Assembly (NCBI RefSeq): GCF_011039135.1
Contig: NZ_JAAKEJ010000002.1
Span: 248,001 to 312,000 of the forward strand
Reading direction: 5' to 3'
Length of the DNA stretch: 64,000 nucleotides
From: Desulfovibrio sp. ZJ209
GTDB taxonomy: Bacteria > Desulfobacterota > Desulfovibrionia > Desulfovibrionales > Desulfovibrionaceae
Shown: in pieces, positions 8,087 through 17,070 of the stretch
Layout of the letters: the number at the start of each line of letters is the position of its first letter
Position numbering within the stretch: position 1 is the first letter of the stretch
Program-made: the position numbers and the translations under genes
Notes under the pieces: model-generated
What the model saw: the letters and a program-made list of their open reading frames with translations, nothing else
What the model was told of the DNA's origin: nothing
Database searches by the model: none

Positions 8087-8127
8087 GCGCGCCGGCGGTC
8101 AGCGGAACCACCGGCGCGCTTGTTGTT
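8087..8127 (+). terminator. Terminator after larBC
   Basis: A 13-bp stem (GCGCGCCGGCGGT with ACCACCGGCGCGC, one mismatch) is followed by TTGTTGTTT. It lies 24 bp after the larC stop and just before the convergent alcohol dehydrogenase, so it may serve both strands. Confidence 0.7.
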
Positions 8128-8161
8128 TCAGGCTACGCGCGGGCTGCAGCGTATCGCCGCC

Positions 8162-9373
8162 TTAATCCAGCGTCTTCATGGACACGCGGTAGATGGTCTC
8201 GATGCGCTCGGGCGTGGCGTCCACGGGCGCCATGGAGAGCAAGAGCCCCAGGGAGGGCGTGGTCCGCGTGAGCTCCACGAGGCGCGCGATGTCGCCCTCG
8301 CCGAAGCCCTCGGCGGCCAGCTTCTCGGGCACGTTGACGGACTCGAGCCACTGCTCCACCCCGGAGGCCGCGGCGTGGGCCTCGGCCGGGATGCCCTTGA
8401 GGCCGGGCACGATGGGCTCGAGGATCTGCGCGAGCACCGGCGCCGAGGAGGGATAGATGAGCTCCACCACGGCGGGCACGATCATGGCGAGGCCGAGGCC
8501 GTGGGCCAGTTCCGGCTTGACCGCGCTCAGCGGGTGCTCGAGGGCGTGGGTGTAATGCAGCAGGCCGTTGTCGAAGCTCACGCCGGCGAGCAGGGCCGCA
8601 TAGGCGAGGAAGTAGCGGGCCGTGAGGTCGCCCGGGTTTTCCTCCGCCGCCGGCAGCCAGCGCGCCACGAGGCGGATGCACTCGCCGGCCAGCAGGATGG
8701 CGAAGGGATTGGTGGCCTTGGAGGTGGCGGCCTCGATGCTGTGGTTCACCGCGTCGATGGAGACATAGCGCGTCTGCTTGGCCGGGAGGGACGCCATGAG
8801 CGCCGGGTCGTCGATGGAGTACCACGGGTAAAGGCACTCGAAGGCGATGGCCGGCTTGTAGTTGAGCTTGGTGATGGTGGCCACGGCGAAGCGGTTGGCT
8901 TCGCTGCCCGTGCCGTGGGTGAGGTTGATGACCACGATGGGCGCGGCCTTCTCCGGGGCGAAGGCACCGGTATAGAGCTCTTCCGCGCTCTTGCCGGGAT
9001 TGGCGAGCAGCACGGCCGCGCTCTTGCCCGCGTCGATGGGCGAGCCGCCGCCGATGCAGATGACGGCCGTGGCGCCGTTGTCGCGGCCGAGCGCCGCGGC
9101 CTCGTCGATGGAATCGGTCGTCGGGTTGGGCGTCACCTTGTCATAGAGGGCGATCTTGATGCCGTGGGCCGCGCAGGCCTTCTGCACATGGTCCCACGCG
9201 CCCGTGCGCTTGTAGGAGCCGCCGCCCGTGACGCAGAGCACGCTTTTCACGCCCTTGCGCGCGAGCTCGGCGGCGATGAAGTCCATCTTGTCGATGGCGC
9301 CCACGCCGAGAAAGACCGTGGTCTTGACGCGGATTTCCTTCACTTCATTGATATTGACGCTTTCTTCCCACAT
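8162..9373 (-). CDS. Iron-containing alcohol dehydrogenase
   Basis: A 403-residue group III (Fe-ADH) oxidoreductase. The N-terminal nucleotide-binding half contains the GGGSPIDAGKSAA motif; the C-terminal half has the metal site region with histidines in HSIEAA and in HYTHALEHPLSAVKPELAHGLGLA. The ATG at 9373 follows a strong AAGGAGG site. Such enzymes reduce short aldehydes with NAD(P)H. In taurine-using relatives a member of this family (sulfoacetaldehyde reductase) makes isethionate, and an isethionate lyase-like gene is at the far end of this window, but the two are about 54 kb apart and the substrate cannot be read from the sequence. Confidence 0.85.
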   Translation of the reverse strand: MWEESVNINEVKEIRVKTTVFLGVGAIDKMDFIAAELARKGVKSVLCVTGGGSYKRTGAWDHVQKACAAHGIKIALYDKVTPNPTTDSIDEAAALGRDNGATAVICIGGGSPIDAGKSAAVLLANPGKSAEELYTGAFAPEKAAPIVVINLTHGTGSEANRFAVATITKLNYKPAIAFECLYPWYSIDDPALMASLPAKQTRYVSIDAVNHSIEAATSKATNPFAILLAGECIRLVARWLPAAEENPGDLTARYFLAYAALLAGVSFDNGLLHYTHALEHPLSAVKPELAHGLGLAMIVPAVVELIYPSSAPVLAQILEPIVPGLKGIPAEAHAAASGVEQWLESVNVPEKLAAEGFGEGDIARLVELTRTTPSLGLLLSMAPVDATPERIETIYRVSMKTLD

Positions 9374-9535
9374 GGGGGCCTCCTTGTGCGGCAGGGGAAT
9401 GGCTTGTGAAAAAAACAGCAACGGTAAACTTGCGCCAGCCCGCGCCGATTGTCAAGCCGCGCCGCGCATTGCCATCCGGGCCGGGGCATGCTAGGGATTT
9501 CAAGGCAAGTTTTGCTTCCGTAGCAGGAGGACGTT

Positions 9536-10852
9536 ATGGATGTCGTGATGCTTTCACGGCTGCAATTCGCGGCGACGGTTTTCTTCCATTTCATCTTCGT
9601 GCCGCTCACCCTCGGGCTGTCCGTCATCCTCGTCTGGATGGAGACGCGCTACGCCATCAGCGGGGACGAGTTCTGGAAACGGCAGGTGAAATTCTGGGGC
9701 AGGCTCTTCCTCATCAACTTCACCCTGGGCGTTGTCACGGGCATCACCCTGGAGTTCCAGTTCGGCACCAACTGGTCGCGCTATTCCGAGTATGTGGGCG
9801 ACATTTTCGGCTCGCTGCTCGCCATCGAGGCCACGGTGGCCTTCTTCCTCGAGTCCACCTTCATCGCGGTCTGGCACTTCGGCTGGAACAAGCTCGGCCG
9901 CAAGGCGCACTGCGTCTGCATCTGGCTCGTGGCCATCGCGAGCAACACCTCGGCCTTGTGGATCATCCTCGCCAACGGCTTCATGCAGCACCCGGTGGGC
10001 TACACCATCAATGACGCCGCCGGCCGCGCCGAGCTCACCAATTTCGCCGAGGTGGTGTTCAACAGCTACGCCTGGGGCGAATACGCGCACACCATTCTGG
10101 CCTCGTGGACGCTGGCGGGCTTCTTCGTGCTCGGCGTGTCGGCCTGGCACCTTCTGCGCAAGAGCCATTCGGACTTTTTCCACCGCGCCTTCCGCATGAT
10201 CGCCCCCTACACGCTGGTGCTGGCCATCATCCTGGCCTTCAGCGGCGACCAGCAGGGCAAGGCCGTGGCCGAATACCAGCCCGTCAAGCTGGCCGCCATG
10301 GAGGCCCACTGGCACACCGGCAAGAACGTGCCCTTCTATCTCTTCGTCTGGCCCGACCCGGCCAACGAGAAAAACAGCGTGGAGATCCTCGGCATCCCGA
10401 GCCTGCTTTCGTGGATCGCCTATGACAATATGGACGCCGAGGTGAAGGGCCTGCTCGACTATCCGCCCTCTGACTGGCCGCCGGTCTCCGAAGTGTTCTG
10501 GTGCTTCAGGAGCATGGTGGCCCTGGGGCTGCTCTTCATCGCGCTCGCCATCGCCGCCACCTGGCAGCGCAGGCGGGTGGACATCTGCCCCTGCCTGCTC
10601 AAGAGCCTCGTCTGGAACGTGCCGCTGCCCTACATCTCCATCATGCTCGGCTGGTCCGTGGCCGAGATCGGGCGCCAGCCCTGGATCGTCTACGGCCTCA
10701 TGCGCACGTCGGACGCGGTCTCGCCCGTGCCGCCCTCGAGCGTGGGCATCTCGCTTCTGGGCTTCATCGTGGTCTATTCCATCCTCGGCATTCTGGACAT
10801 CTACCTGCTCCGCAAATACGCGATCAAGGGCCCTGACGCCCAGGAGGCATAA
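9536..10852 (+). CDS. cydA: Cytochrome bd oxidase subunit I
   Basis: A 438-residue inner-membrane quinol oxidase subunit with the usual set of about nine membrane helices. His18 in VFFHFIFVPLTLG is the haem b595 ligand position, WGEYAHT carries the haem b558 histidine, the quinol (Q) loop begins at GDQQGK and is short, and the GRQPW motif lies near residue 385. The enzyme reduces oxygen to water and protects anaerobes from oxygen. The ATG follows an AGGAGG site and cydB starts two bases after the stop. Confidence 0.95.
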   Translation: MDVVMLSRLQFAATVFFHFIFVPLTLGLSVILVWMETRYAISGDEFWKRQVKFWGRLFLINFTLGVVTGITLEFQFGTNWSRYSEYVGDIFGSLLAIEATVAFFLESTFIAVWHFGWNKLGRKAHCVCIWLVAIASNTSALWIILANGFMQHPVGYTINDAAGRAELTNFAEVVFNSYAWGEYAHTILASWTLAGFFVLGVSAWHLLRKSHSDFFHRAFRMIAPYTLVLAIILAFSGDQQGKAVAEYQPVKLAAMEAHWHTGKNVPFYLFVWPDPANEKNSVEILGIPSLLSWIAYDNMDAEVKGLLDYPPSDWPPVSEVFWCFRSMVALGLLFIALAIAATWQRRRVDICPCLLKSLVWNVPLPYISIMLGWSVAEIGRQPWIVYGLMRTSDAVSPVPPSSVGISLLGFIVVYSILGILDIYLLRKYAIKGPDAQEA

Positions 10853-10854
10853 TC

Positions 10855-11880
10855 ATGCTCGAAACCATCTGGTTCGTCCTCTGGGTCCTGCTCTGGGCCG
10901 TGTATTTCGTGCTGGACGGCTTTGACCTCGGCCTCGGCGCCCTCATGCCCGCCGTCGCCAAGACCGAGGAGGAACGCCGCATGGTCTACAACGCCTCGGG
11001 CCCCTTCTGGGACGGCAACGAGGTGTGGCTTATCGCGGCCGGCGGCGTGACCTTCGCGGCCTTCCCCAAGGTCTATGCCTACATGTTCAGCACGCTCTAC
11101 GCGCCGCTCCTGCTCCTGCTCTTCGCGCTTATCCTGCGCGCCGTGTCCTACGAGTTCCGCAACAAGGTGGACAGCCCGGCGTGGCGCGCCATGTGGGACA
11201 TCGTGCACTTCATCGTCAACCTCGCGGCGTGCCTGCTTCTGGGCGTGTTTTTCGCCAACCTCTTCATGGGCATCCCCTTTGACGCCAACGGCGTGTATCA
11301 GGGCAACCTCCTGAAGCTGCTCAACATCTACGGGCTCGCGGGCGGGCTCTTCTTCCTCGCGGCCTTCATGATGCACGGCGCCATCTGGCTGACCATCAAG
11401 AGCCGCGACGAGCTCCAGACTAGGGCGCTGGCCGCCGCCGGCGTGTGCTGGGTGGCCGTGGCCGTGCTGCTCATCGTCTTTTTGGTGCTGACCTTCTTCT
11501 GCACCAACATCTTCGGCAATTACCTGCGCATGCCCTGGCTCATCGTGCTGCCCGCGCTGGCCGTGCTGGCGCTGCTTGCGGTGCCGCGCATGCTCAACAA
11601 GGGCCACCTCTGGCTCGCCTGGAGCGCCAGCGCGCTCTTCCTCATCTGCGTGACCTTCTTCGGGGTCATGGGCATCTATCCCAACATGCTCATTTCGAGC
11701 ATCGAGCCCGCGGCCACGCTGACGGCCTTCAACGGCGCCTCCACTTCCAACACGCTGGAGATCATGCTGGTGGTGGCGCTCGTCATGGTGCCCATCGTGC
11801 TGCTGTACCAGTTCTGGATGTACCGGCTGTTCTCCAAGCCGGTGACCCGTGAAGAGCTGGAAAGCGACCATGCCTACTGA
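10855..11880 (+). CDS. cydB: Cytochrome bd oxidase subunit II
   Basis: A 341-residue membrane protein with the conserved N-terminal FVLDGFDLGLGALMP stretch and the GPFWDGNEVWLI motif near residue 47, typical of CydB. It pairs with CydA to form the bd oxidase. It is translated immediately after cydA and its last codons overlap the small lipoprotein gene. Confidence 0.95.
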   Translation: MLETIWFVLWVLLWAVYFVLDGFDLGLGALMPAVAKTEEERRMVYNASGPFWDGNEVWLIAAGGVTFAAFPKVYAYMFSTLYAPLLLLLFALILRAVSYEFRNKVDSPAWRAMWDIVHFIVNLAACLLLGVFFANLFMGIPFDANGVYQGNLLKLLNIYGLAGGLFFLAAFMMHGAIWLTIKSRDELQTRALAAAGVCWVAVAVLLIVFLVLTFFCTNIFGNYLRMPWLIVLPALAVLALLAVPRMLNKGHLWLAWSASALFLICVTFFGVMGIYPNMLISSIEPAATLTAFNGASTSNTLEIMLVVALVMVPIVLLYQFWMYRLFSKPVTREELESDHAY

Positions 11881-12181
11881 GACCGGCGGCGCCGGGCGGA
11901 AGACTTCCACCGCCCGGCGCCGGGCTCTTTGGCCCCGGCTGCCCGCGCGCTTTCTGGCGGCCGCGCTCCTCGCGCTGGCCCTCACGGCCTGCGGCCCGCC
12001 CCGGCCCCTCACCTTTGAGGAGCGGGAAGCCTACATGGCGAAGCAGCAGTGCGAGCAGGAGGCCACCAACATGGCCGGCTCCTCCTGGGGCGGCAGCAAT
12101 CCCTACTGGACGGACTATTTCGTCATGTGCATGAACCGCTTCGGCATCTCGGGCGCGGCGCTCGACCGCATGTGGTATTGA
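11870..12181 (+). CDS. Small lipoprotein downstream of cydAB
   Basis: A 103-residue protein with a basic N-terminus, a hydrophobic stretch (FLAAALLALAL) and a lipobox LTAC at residues about 41-44, so the mature protein would be a lipid-anchored peptide of about 60 residues. The mature part has three cysteines beyond the lipidated one or close to it (KQQCEQ, FVMCMN). The start ATG lies inside cydB (11 bases overlap), suggesting coupling to the oxidase. I recognise no family; an association with bd oxidase is inferred from the overlap. Confidence 0.65.
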   Translation: MPTETGGAGRKTSTARRRALWPRLPARFLAAALLALALTACGPPRPLTFEEREAYMAKQQCEQEATNMAGSSWGGSNPYWTDYFVMCMNRFGISGAALDRMWY

Positions 12182-12201
12182 GCCACCCGATTTTTAAAAG
12201 C

Positions 12202-12229
12202 AAAAAGCCGGTCATCTGACCGGCTTTTT
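12202..12229 (+). terminator. Terminator after the cyd operon
   Basis: A perfect stem AAAAAGCCGGTCA / TGACCGGCTTTTT with a TC loop, ending in a five-T run, 20 bp after the lipoprotein stop. Its symmetry means it can also end transcription of the convergent thioesterase gene. Confidence 0.9.
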
Positions 12230-12342
12230 GCGCGCCAGAAGCTGCGAGCCAGTGAAGCCTGTCGCGCGGCGGCCGCGCGTGTCGGGCGCCGCTCACCGCT
12301 GCATCTTCCTTTGTCGGGGCCGCCCCGCCACGGTGCCGGTTT

Positions 12343-12750
12343 TTACGCCGCACCGCCCTTGGCCCGCGTCCGGGCCTCGAATTTCTCTTTTTCCACCACC
12401 ACGCGCCTGTGCAGCCCCTCGCCGATGATGCCGGCCTCGTCCCGCGCCTCGACGCGGAAGGTGAGGCCCTTGCCATTGGGGGAGACCTCAAGAAGCTCGC
12501 AGACGAAGGTGACGCGCATGCCGAGGGGCGTGGCCGCCTTGTGCGCCACGTCCACATGCACGCCCACCGTGGTCTCGCCCGGGCCGAGCAGGGGCTGCAC
12601 GGCCTCCACGGCCGTAGCCTCCATGCCCGCGATCATCATGGCCGTGGAAAAGACGCTCACCAGGCCGCTGCCCACCTCGCTCGCCAGGTGGCGTTCTTCC
12701 ACAAGATGTGTCATTTCGCCCCGGATGCCGGGGCGCAAGGCTCGTTCCAT
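12343..12750 (-). CDS. Hotdog-fold thioesterase, FlK-like
   Basis: A 135-residue protein with the hotdog pattern of the fluoroacetyl-CoA thioesterase-like group: LASEVGSGLVSVFSTAMMIAGME near residue 23, GETTVGVHVDVAHKAATPLGM in the middle and EARDEAGIIGEGLHRRVVV at the end. Members hydrolyse small acyl-CoA esters or act as acyl-CoA housekeeping enzymes. The gene stands alone between convergent cyd and divergent doxX. The substrate is unknown. Confidence 0.75.
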   Translation of the reverse strand: MERALRPGIRGEMTHLVEERHLASEVGSGLVSVFSTAMMIAGMEATAVEAVQPLLGPGETTVGVHVDVAHKAATPLGMRVTFVCELLEVSPNGKGLTFRVEARDEAGIIGEGLHRRVVVEKEKFEARTRAKGGAA

Positions 12751-12921
12751 CAGTTCCCCCTTTCATGGCCGGTTCGTCGCTGTACCGGACCACTATCCGG
12801 GCGCTTCGTCCCCCCTGTCAAGCGGGCCCGCCTTGACGGCCCCGCCGCCATCCGGCACCATCTTCCGGCGCCCCGCCATGAACCGCGTGCGGCGCGGCGT
12901 CCCCAAAACCCCGGAGCCACC

Positions 12922-13314
12922 ATGTCACTCGCCACCATCCTCACCACGTCCGTTCCCGGCGACTGGGCCATCCTCCTCCTGCGCTGGGTCATCGGCCTCG
13001 CGCTTTTGCCCTATGCCGTGCAGAAGATCCGCACGCCCACCATGGCCGAAAAGTTCCCGGCCGTTCTCGGCCTGTCGTCGAGCCTGAGCTTCCATCTCGC
13101 CATGTGTGTGGAGACGCTGGCCTCGGTGTGCCTGCTCCTCGGCCTCGGCACGCGCATCGCGGCCGTGGCCGGCATCTGCAACATGTCCGTGGCCTTCAAG
13201 GTGAACCACGGGCCCTACCTCACGGCCGCGTCCGCGCCCTTCCTGCTCGGCTTCATCGCCGTGCTCGTCACCGGGCCCGGGCGCTTCGCGCTGGACGCCC
13301 TCCTCTGGGGCTAG
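12922..13314 (+). CDS. DoxX-family membrane protein
   Basis: A 130-residue protein with four membrane segments and the DoxX/DoxD pattern: LLLRWVIGLALLPYAVQKI, an MCVETLASVCLLLGLGTRIAA helix, and GPYLTAASAPFLLGFIAVLV. These proteins are linked to redox or thiosulfate chemistry in some organisms, but no specific role can be assigned here. The start has a GGAG site six bases upstream. Confidence 0.75.
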   Translation: MSLATILTTSVPGDWAILLLRWVIGLALLPYAVQKIRTPTMAEKFPAVLGLSSSLSFHLAMCVETLASVCLLLGLGTRIAAVAGICNMSVAFKVNHGPYLTAASAPFLLGFIAVLVTGPGRFALDALLWG

Positions 13315-13358
13315 GGCCGGCGCCCCGACGGGCCAGCGGCTGTGCGGGCCGCCCCGGC

Positions 13359-13387
13359 TTGCCAAGCGGCCCGGATAGGCTTATAGT
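13359..13387 (+). promoter_or_regulatory. Sigma-70-type promoter for rpmE
   Basis: TTGCCA at 13359-13364, a 17-bp spacer and TATAGT at 13382-13387 make a near-consensus promoter about 80 bp upstream of the L31 start. Confidence 0.7.
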
Positions 13388-13465
13388 ATTCGCCCGCCCG
13401 GGAGCTCCGGGCGCCATATCTTGCGGCCGGCGCCTGAAACGGCCGGCCGCCGCGAGGACGCCTTC

Positions 13466-13678
13466 ATGAAAAAAGATATCCATCCCAAGGTTTACAAGGC
13501 CACCATCACCTGCGCCTGCGGCAACCAGGAAGAAGTGCTCTCCACCAAGGGCGAGCAGGTGCATGTGGAAGTGTGCTCCGCGTGCCATCCCTTTTTCACG
13601 GGCAAGCAGCGCTTCCTCGACACGGCGGGCCGCATCGACCGCTTCAGGAAGAAGTACGCCAAGTTTGAACAGAAGTAG
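13466..13678 (+). CDS. rpmE: Ribosomal protein L31 (zinc form)
   Basis: A 70-residue large-subunit protein beginning [14 protein letters not shown]. It keeps the four cysteines of the zinc-binding C+ form (CACG near 16-18 and CSAC near 37-40), followed by [16 protein letters not shown], a highly conserved L31 stretch. It is followed closely by the DUF1385 gene and prfA, the usual rpmE-DUF1385-prfA arrangement in many bacteria. Confidence 0.96.
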   Translation: MKKDIHPKVYKATITCACGNQEEVLSTKGEQVHVEVCSACHPFFTGKQRFLDTAGRIDRFRKKYAKFEQK

Positions 13679-13721
13679 CCGGCTTTTCCCGCTGCTTCGC
13701 GCCCTTGCGGCGCCCTCGCCC

Positions 13722-14663
13722 GTGGTGGGGGGCCAGGCCGTCATGGAAGGCGTCATGATGCGCAACGGCGACGTTTTCGGCCTCGCCGTGCGCCAGCCCG
13801 ACGGCGGCATCCTCGCCCGGCGCCTGCCGTGGTTTTCGCTGACGAGGCGCCCGTGGCTCCGGGCGCCCTTCGTGCGCGGGTTTCCCATCCTGCTGGAGAC
13901 GCTGGTCAACGGCATCCGCGCGCTCAACCGCTCGGTGGAGATGGCCGACGGCGGCAACGGCGACGCGGCGCCCCTCACGCCATGGCAGATTTTCCTCACC
14001 CTCGGGCTCGCCCTGCTCATGGCCGTGGGGCTCTTTGTTGTCGCGCCGCACCTGCTCTCGCTCATCATGCTCTGGCTCGACCTCGGCGGCGACGTGGAAG
14101 GCCTCTCGTTCCACCTCTGGGACGGCTTTTTCAAGTGCTGCATCTTCCTCGGGTATATCTGGCTCATCTCGCTGGTGCCGGAGATTCGCCGCGTCTTCCA
14201 GTACCACGGCGCGGAGCACAAGACCATCCACGCCTTCGAGAGCGGGGGCCCGGTGGAGGCCTGTGGCGCCCGTGGCATGAGCCGGCTGCACCCGCGCTGC
14301 GGCACCACCTTCCTGCTCTTCGTGATCTGCATTTCCATCATCCTGCAGGCGCTGCTCGTGCCGCTGCTGCTCGCCGTATGGACGCCGGAAAGCGCCGTCG
14401 CCAAGCATGCGCTTTCCATCGGCTTCAAGCTTTTGCTCGTCATCCCCATCAGCGCGCTCGCCTATGAGCTCATCCGCTACGCCGCGCGCCTGCCTGACGG
14501 GCCTGTGGCGAGGCTCCTGCGGACGCCGGGGCTCGGGCTCCAGCGGCTGACCACCCACGAGCCGGACGAGCGCCAGATGGAGGTGGCCGTGGTGGCCCTG
14601 GCCGAGGCCCTGGGCCGCGATGCGGACACCGAGATCCGCACGCCCCCCTATTCGCGCCTCTGA
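13722..14663 (+). CDS. DUF1385 membrane protein
   Basis: About 313 residues with the diagnostic N-terminus [13 protein letters not shown], four to five membrane segments, and the central EYHGAEHK-like block ([15 protein letters not shown]) followed by [12 protein letters not shown]. The family sits between rpmE and prfA in many genomes and its function is not established. The start is uncertain: GTG at 13722 gives VVGGQAV at the N-terminus, while the first in-frame ATG (13743) would cut the motif; no clear ribosome site is visible, so translational coupling to rpmE is likely. Confidence 0.85.
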   Translation: MVGGQAVMEGVMMRNGDVFGLAVRQPDGGILARRLPWFSLTRRPWLRAPFVRGFPILLETLVNGIRALNRSVEMADGGNGDAAPLTPWQIFLTLGLALLMAVGLFVVAPHLLSLIMLWLDLGGDVEGLSFHLWDGFFKCCIFLGYIWLISLVPEIRRVFQYHGAEHKTIHAFESGGPVEACGARGMSRLHPRCGTTFLLFVICISIILQALLVPLLLAVWTPESAVAKHALSIGFKLLLVIPISALAYELIRYAARLPDGPVARLLRTPGLGLQRLTTHEPDERQMEVAVVALAEALGRDADTEIRTPPYSRL

Positions 14664-14688
14664 ACCCCCGAGCCTGCGGGAGAGCCCC

Positions 14689-15759
14689 ATGTTCGCCAAA
14701 CTCGAAGCCCTGGAAAAGAAATACTTGGAACTGGAAGACGCCCTGGCCCAGCCCGACGTTTTCAACGACCAGGAGCATTACCGCAAGCTCACCAAGGCCC
14801 ACGCGGACCTTCGCGACATCGTGGAGCTCTACCGCAAGCACCGCGCCCTTGAGCGGGAGCTGGCCGACAACAGGCAGCTTCTGCGCGACGAAGACCCGGA
14901 AATGCGCGAGCTCGCCCATGAGGAGACGCGGCGCATCGAGGCCGAGCTCCCCGAAATCGAGCAGGCCCTCAAGGTGGCCCTGCTCCCGGCGGACCCGCTG
15001 GACGAGAAAAACACCATCCTCGAGATCCGCGCGGGCACCGGCGGCGAGGAGGCCGCGCTCTTCGCGGCCGACCTGTTCCGCATGTACTGCCGCTTCGCCG
15101 AGCTCCAGGGCTGGAAGGTGGAGGTGCTGAGCGAATCGCCCACCGAGGGCGGGGGCTACAAGGAAGTCATCTGCCTCATCGCGGGCAACAAGGTCTACAG
15201 CCGCCTCAAGTTCGAGGCCGGGACGCACCGCGTGCAGCGCGTGCCCGTCACCGAGACGCAGGGCCGCATCCACACCTCTGCGGCGACAGTGGCCGTCATG
15301 CCCGAAGCCGAGGAGGTGGACGTGGAGATCCGCCCAGAGGACCTGCGCATCGACATCTTCCGCGCGTCCGGCGCGGGCGGCCAGCACGTCAACAAGACCG
15401 AGTCGGCCGTGCGCATCACCCACATCCCCACGGGCACGGTGGTCACCTGCCAGGACGAGCGCTCGCAGCACAAGAACAAGGCCCGGGCCATGAAGGTGCT
15501 GGCCTCGCGCATCCTCGCGGCCGAGCGGGAGCGCCAGAGCTCGGAGCAGTCGGCGGACCGCCGCGCGCAGGTGGGCTCGGGCGACCGCTCGGAGCGCATC
15601 CGCACCTACAACTTCCCGCAGGGCCGCTGCACCGACCACCGCATCAACCTCACCCTCTACTCGCTGGACCGCATCATGGAGGGCGAGCTTTCGCCGCTGC
15701 TCGACGCGCTCGCCACCGCGGCCCAGGCCGAGGCGCTCAAGGCCCAAGCCGAGGGCTAG
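14689..15759 (+). CDS. prfA: Peptide chain release factor 1
   Basis: A 356-residue class I release factor. The codon-recognition tripeptide is PVT (in [10 protein letters not shown]), the RF1 type that reads UAA and UAG, and the catalytic GGQ lies in [11 protein letters not shown]. The C-terminal domain and the [18 protein letters not shown] segment are intact. It follows the DUF1385 gene by 25 bp in a conserved translation-related cluster. Confidence 0.96.
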   Translation: MFAKLEALEKKYLELEDALAQPDVFNDQEHYRKLTKAHADLRDIVELYRKHRALERELADNRQLLRDEDPEMRELAHEETRRIEAELPEIEQALKVALLPADPLDEKNTILEIRAGTGGEEAALFAADLFRMYCRFAELQGWKVEVLSESPTEGGGYKEVICLIAGNKVYSRLKFEAGTHRVQRVPVTETQGRIHTSAATVAVMPEAEEVDVEIRPEDLRIDIFRASGAGGQHVNKTESAVRITHIPTGTVVTCQDERSQHKNKARAMKVLASRILAAERERQSSEQSADRRAQVGSGDRSERIRTYNFPQGRCTDHRINLTLYSLDRIMEGELSPLLDALATAAQAEALKAQAEG

Positions 15760-15807
15760 GGCCGGCCCTGCGCAGCACGGGCGCGGCCGCGCCCGCCGGA
15801 GACCGCC

Positions 15808-17070
15808 ATGATCCTGCACCTGGACATGGATGCGTTCTTCGCCTCCGTGGAACAACTGGACGACCCCAGCCTCAAGGGCAAGCCGGTCATCATCGGCGGG
15901 GACAAGCGCGGGGTGGTGTCCACGGCCTCCTATGAGGCGCGGCGCTATGGCGTGCACTCGGCCATGCCCATGGCCACGGCCCGGCGCCTCTGCCCGCGCG
16001 GCGTCTTCATCCGCGGGCGCCACGGCCGCTATTCCGAGCTTTCCGCGCGCATCATGGAGGCCCTGCGGGGCTTCTCCCCCTCTGTGGAGCCGGCCAGCAT
16101 CGACGAGGCCTACCTTGACGCCGGCGGCCTCGACCGCCTTTTCGGGCCCCCGGAGGCGCTGGCGCGCGCGGTCAAGGCGGCCGTGGCCGAAGTGACCGGC
16201 GGCCTCACCTGCTCGGTGGGCATCGCGCCGGTGAAATTCCTTGCCAAGATCTGCTCCGAGGTCAACAAGCCGGACGGCGTCTTCATCCTCGCGCCCCAGG
16301 AGGCCGACGCCTTCCTGCTCTCGCTCGAGGTCACGCGGCTCCCCGGCGTGGGGCGGAGCATGGCCGCGAGCCTCGCGGCCCTCGGCATCACCCATGTGGC
16401 GCAATTGCGCGGCCTCCCCCGGGAGTTTCTCGAGCGGCGCTACGGCAAGTGGGGACTGGTGCTCCACGACCGCGCCCATGGCATCGACCCGCGGCCGGTG
16501 ACGCCCGGGCACGAGGTCAAGAGCGAGGGCGCGGAGCGCACCTTCGCCCGCGATGTGCGCGACCGCGACCTGCTGGCCCGGGCGCTCTTCGCGCATGCCG
16601 AGCGCGTGGGCGCGCGCCTCAGGCGCCACGGCCTCGCCGGGCGCACCGTGACCCTCAAGATCAAGTTCGCGGATTTTCGCCAGATCACGCGCTCGCGCAC
16701 CCTGGGCGGGCGCACGGACGCCACGCGCACCATTTTCGAGACCGCGCGCGGGCTCTTGGAAGAAGAACCCCTGGGCCAGCCCGTGCGGCTTATCGGGCTC
16801 TCGGTCTCCGGCTTCGAGCAGGGGGCCGAGCAATTGTTGCTCCCGGGCGCCGCGCGAGGTTCCGCCCCGCAACGCCCGGGGAGCCTGCCGGCCCCGGAGG
16901 AGGAAGCGCGCCGCCGGCGCCTTGACCGGGCGCTGGACACCCTGCGCGGGCGCTTCGGCAAGGACGCCGTGCAGCGCGGCGGCATCCACGGCGCCGACCT
17001 TTCCGGCGAGACCCAGGATCCGCCCCCGGGCGGCCCTCTTCAGCCCGGGGGCACGCGGCGCCCGGACTAA
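15808..17070 (+). CDS. dinB: DNA polymerase IV (Y family)
   Basis: A 420-residue translesion polymerase. Catalytic acids are visible at the start (LHLDMDAFFASVEQ, Asp6 and Asp8) and in the PASIDEAYLD motif. The thumb contains LPGVGRSMAASLAALGI and the little-finger domain starts near residue 240. The last about 80 residues are a low-complexity, basic tail that overlaps the opposite-strand tyrA frame by 281 bp. DinB bypasses damaged bases with reduced accuracy. It appears to stand alone, with no LexA box that I can identify. Confidence 0.93.
   Translation: MILHLDMDAFFASVEQLDDPSLKGKPVIIGGDKRGVVSTASYEARRYGVHSAMPMATARRLCPRGVFIRGRHGRYSELSARIMEALRGFSPSVEPASIDEAYLDAGGLDRLFGPPEALARAVKAAVAEVTGGLTCSVGIAPVKFLAKICSEVNKPDGVFILAPQEADAFLLSLEVTRLPGVGRSMAASLAALGITHVAQLRGLPREFLERRYGKWGLVLHDRAHGIDPRPVTPGHEVKSEGAERTFARDVRDRDLLARALFAHAERVGARLRRHGLAGRTVTLKIKFADFRQITRSRTLGGRTDATRTIFETARGLLEEEPLGQPVRLIGLSVSGFEQGAEQLLLPGAARGSAPQRPGSLPAPEEEARRRRLDRALDTLRGRFGKDAVQRGGIHGADLSGETQDPPPGGPLQPGGTRRPD

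Noticed and set aside
8162-9373. Assigning the iron alcohol dehydrogenase as sulfoacetaldehyde reductase (sarD)
   Set aside because: Family-level motifs do not identify the substrate, and the isethionate lyase-like gene is about 54 kb away with no taurine genes nearby.
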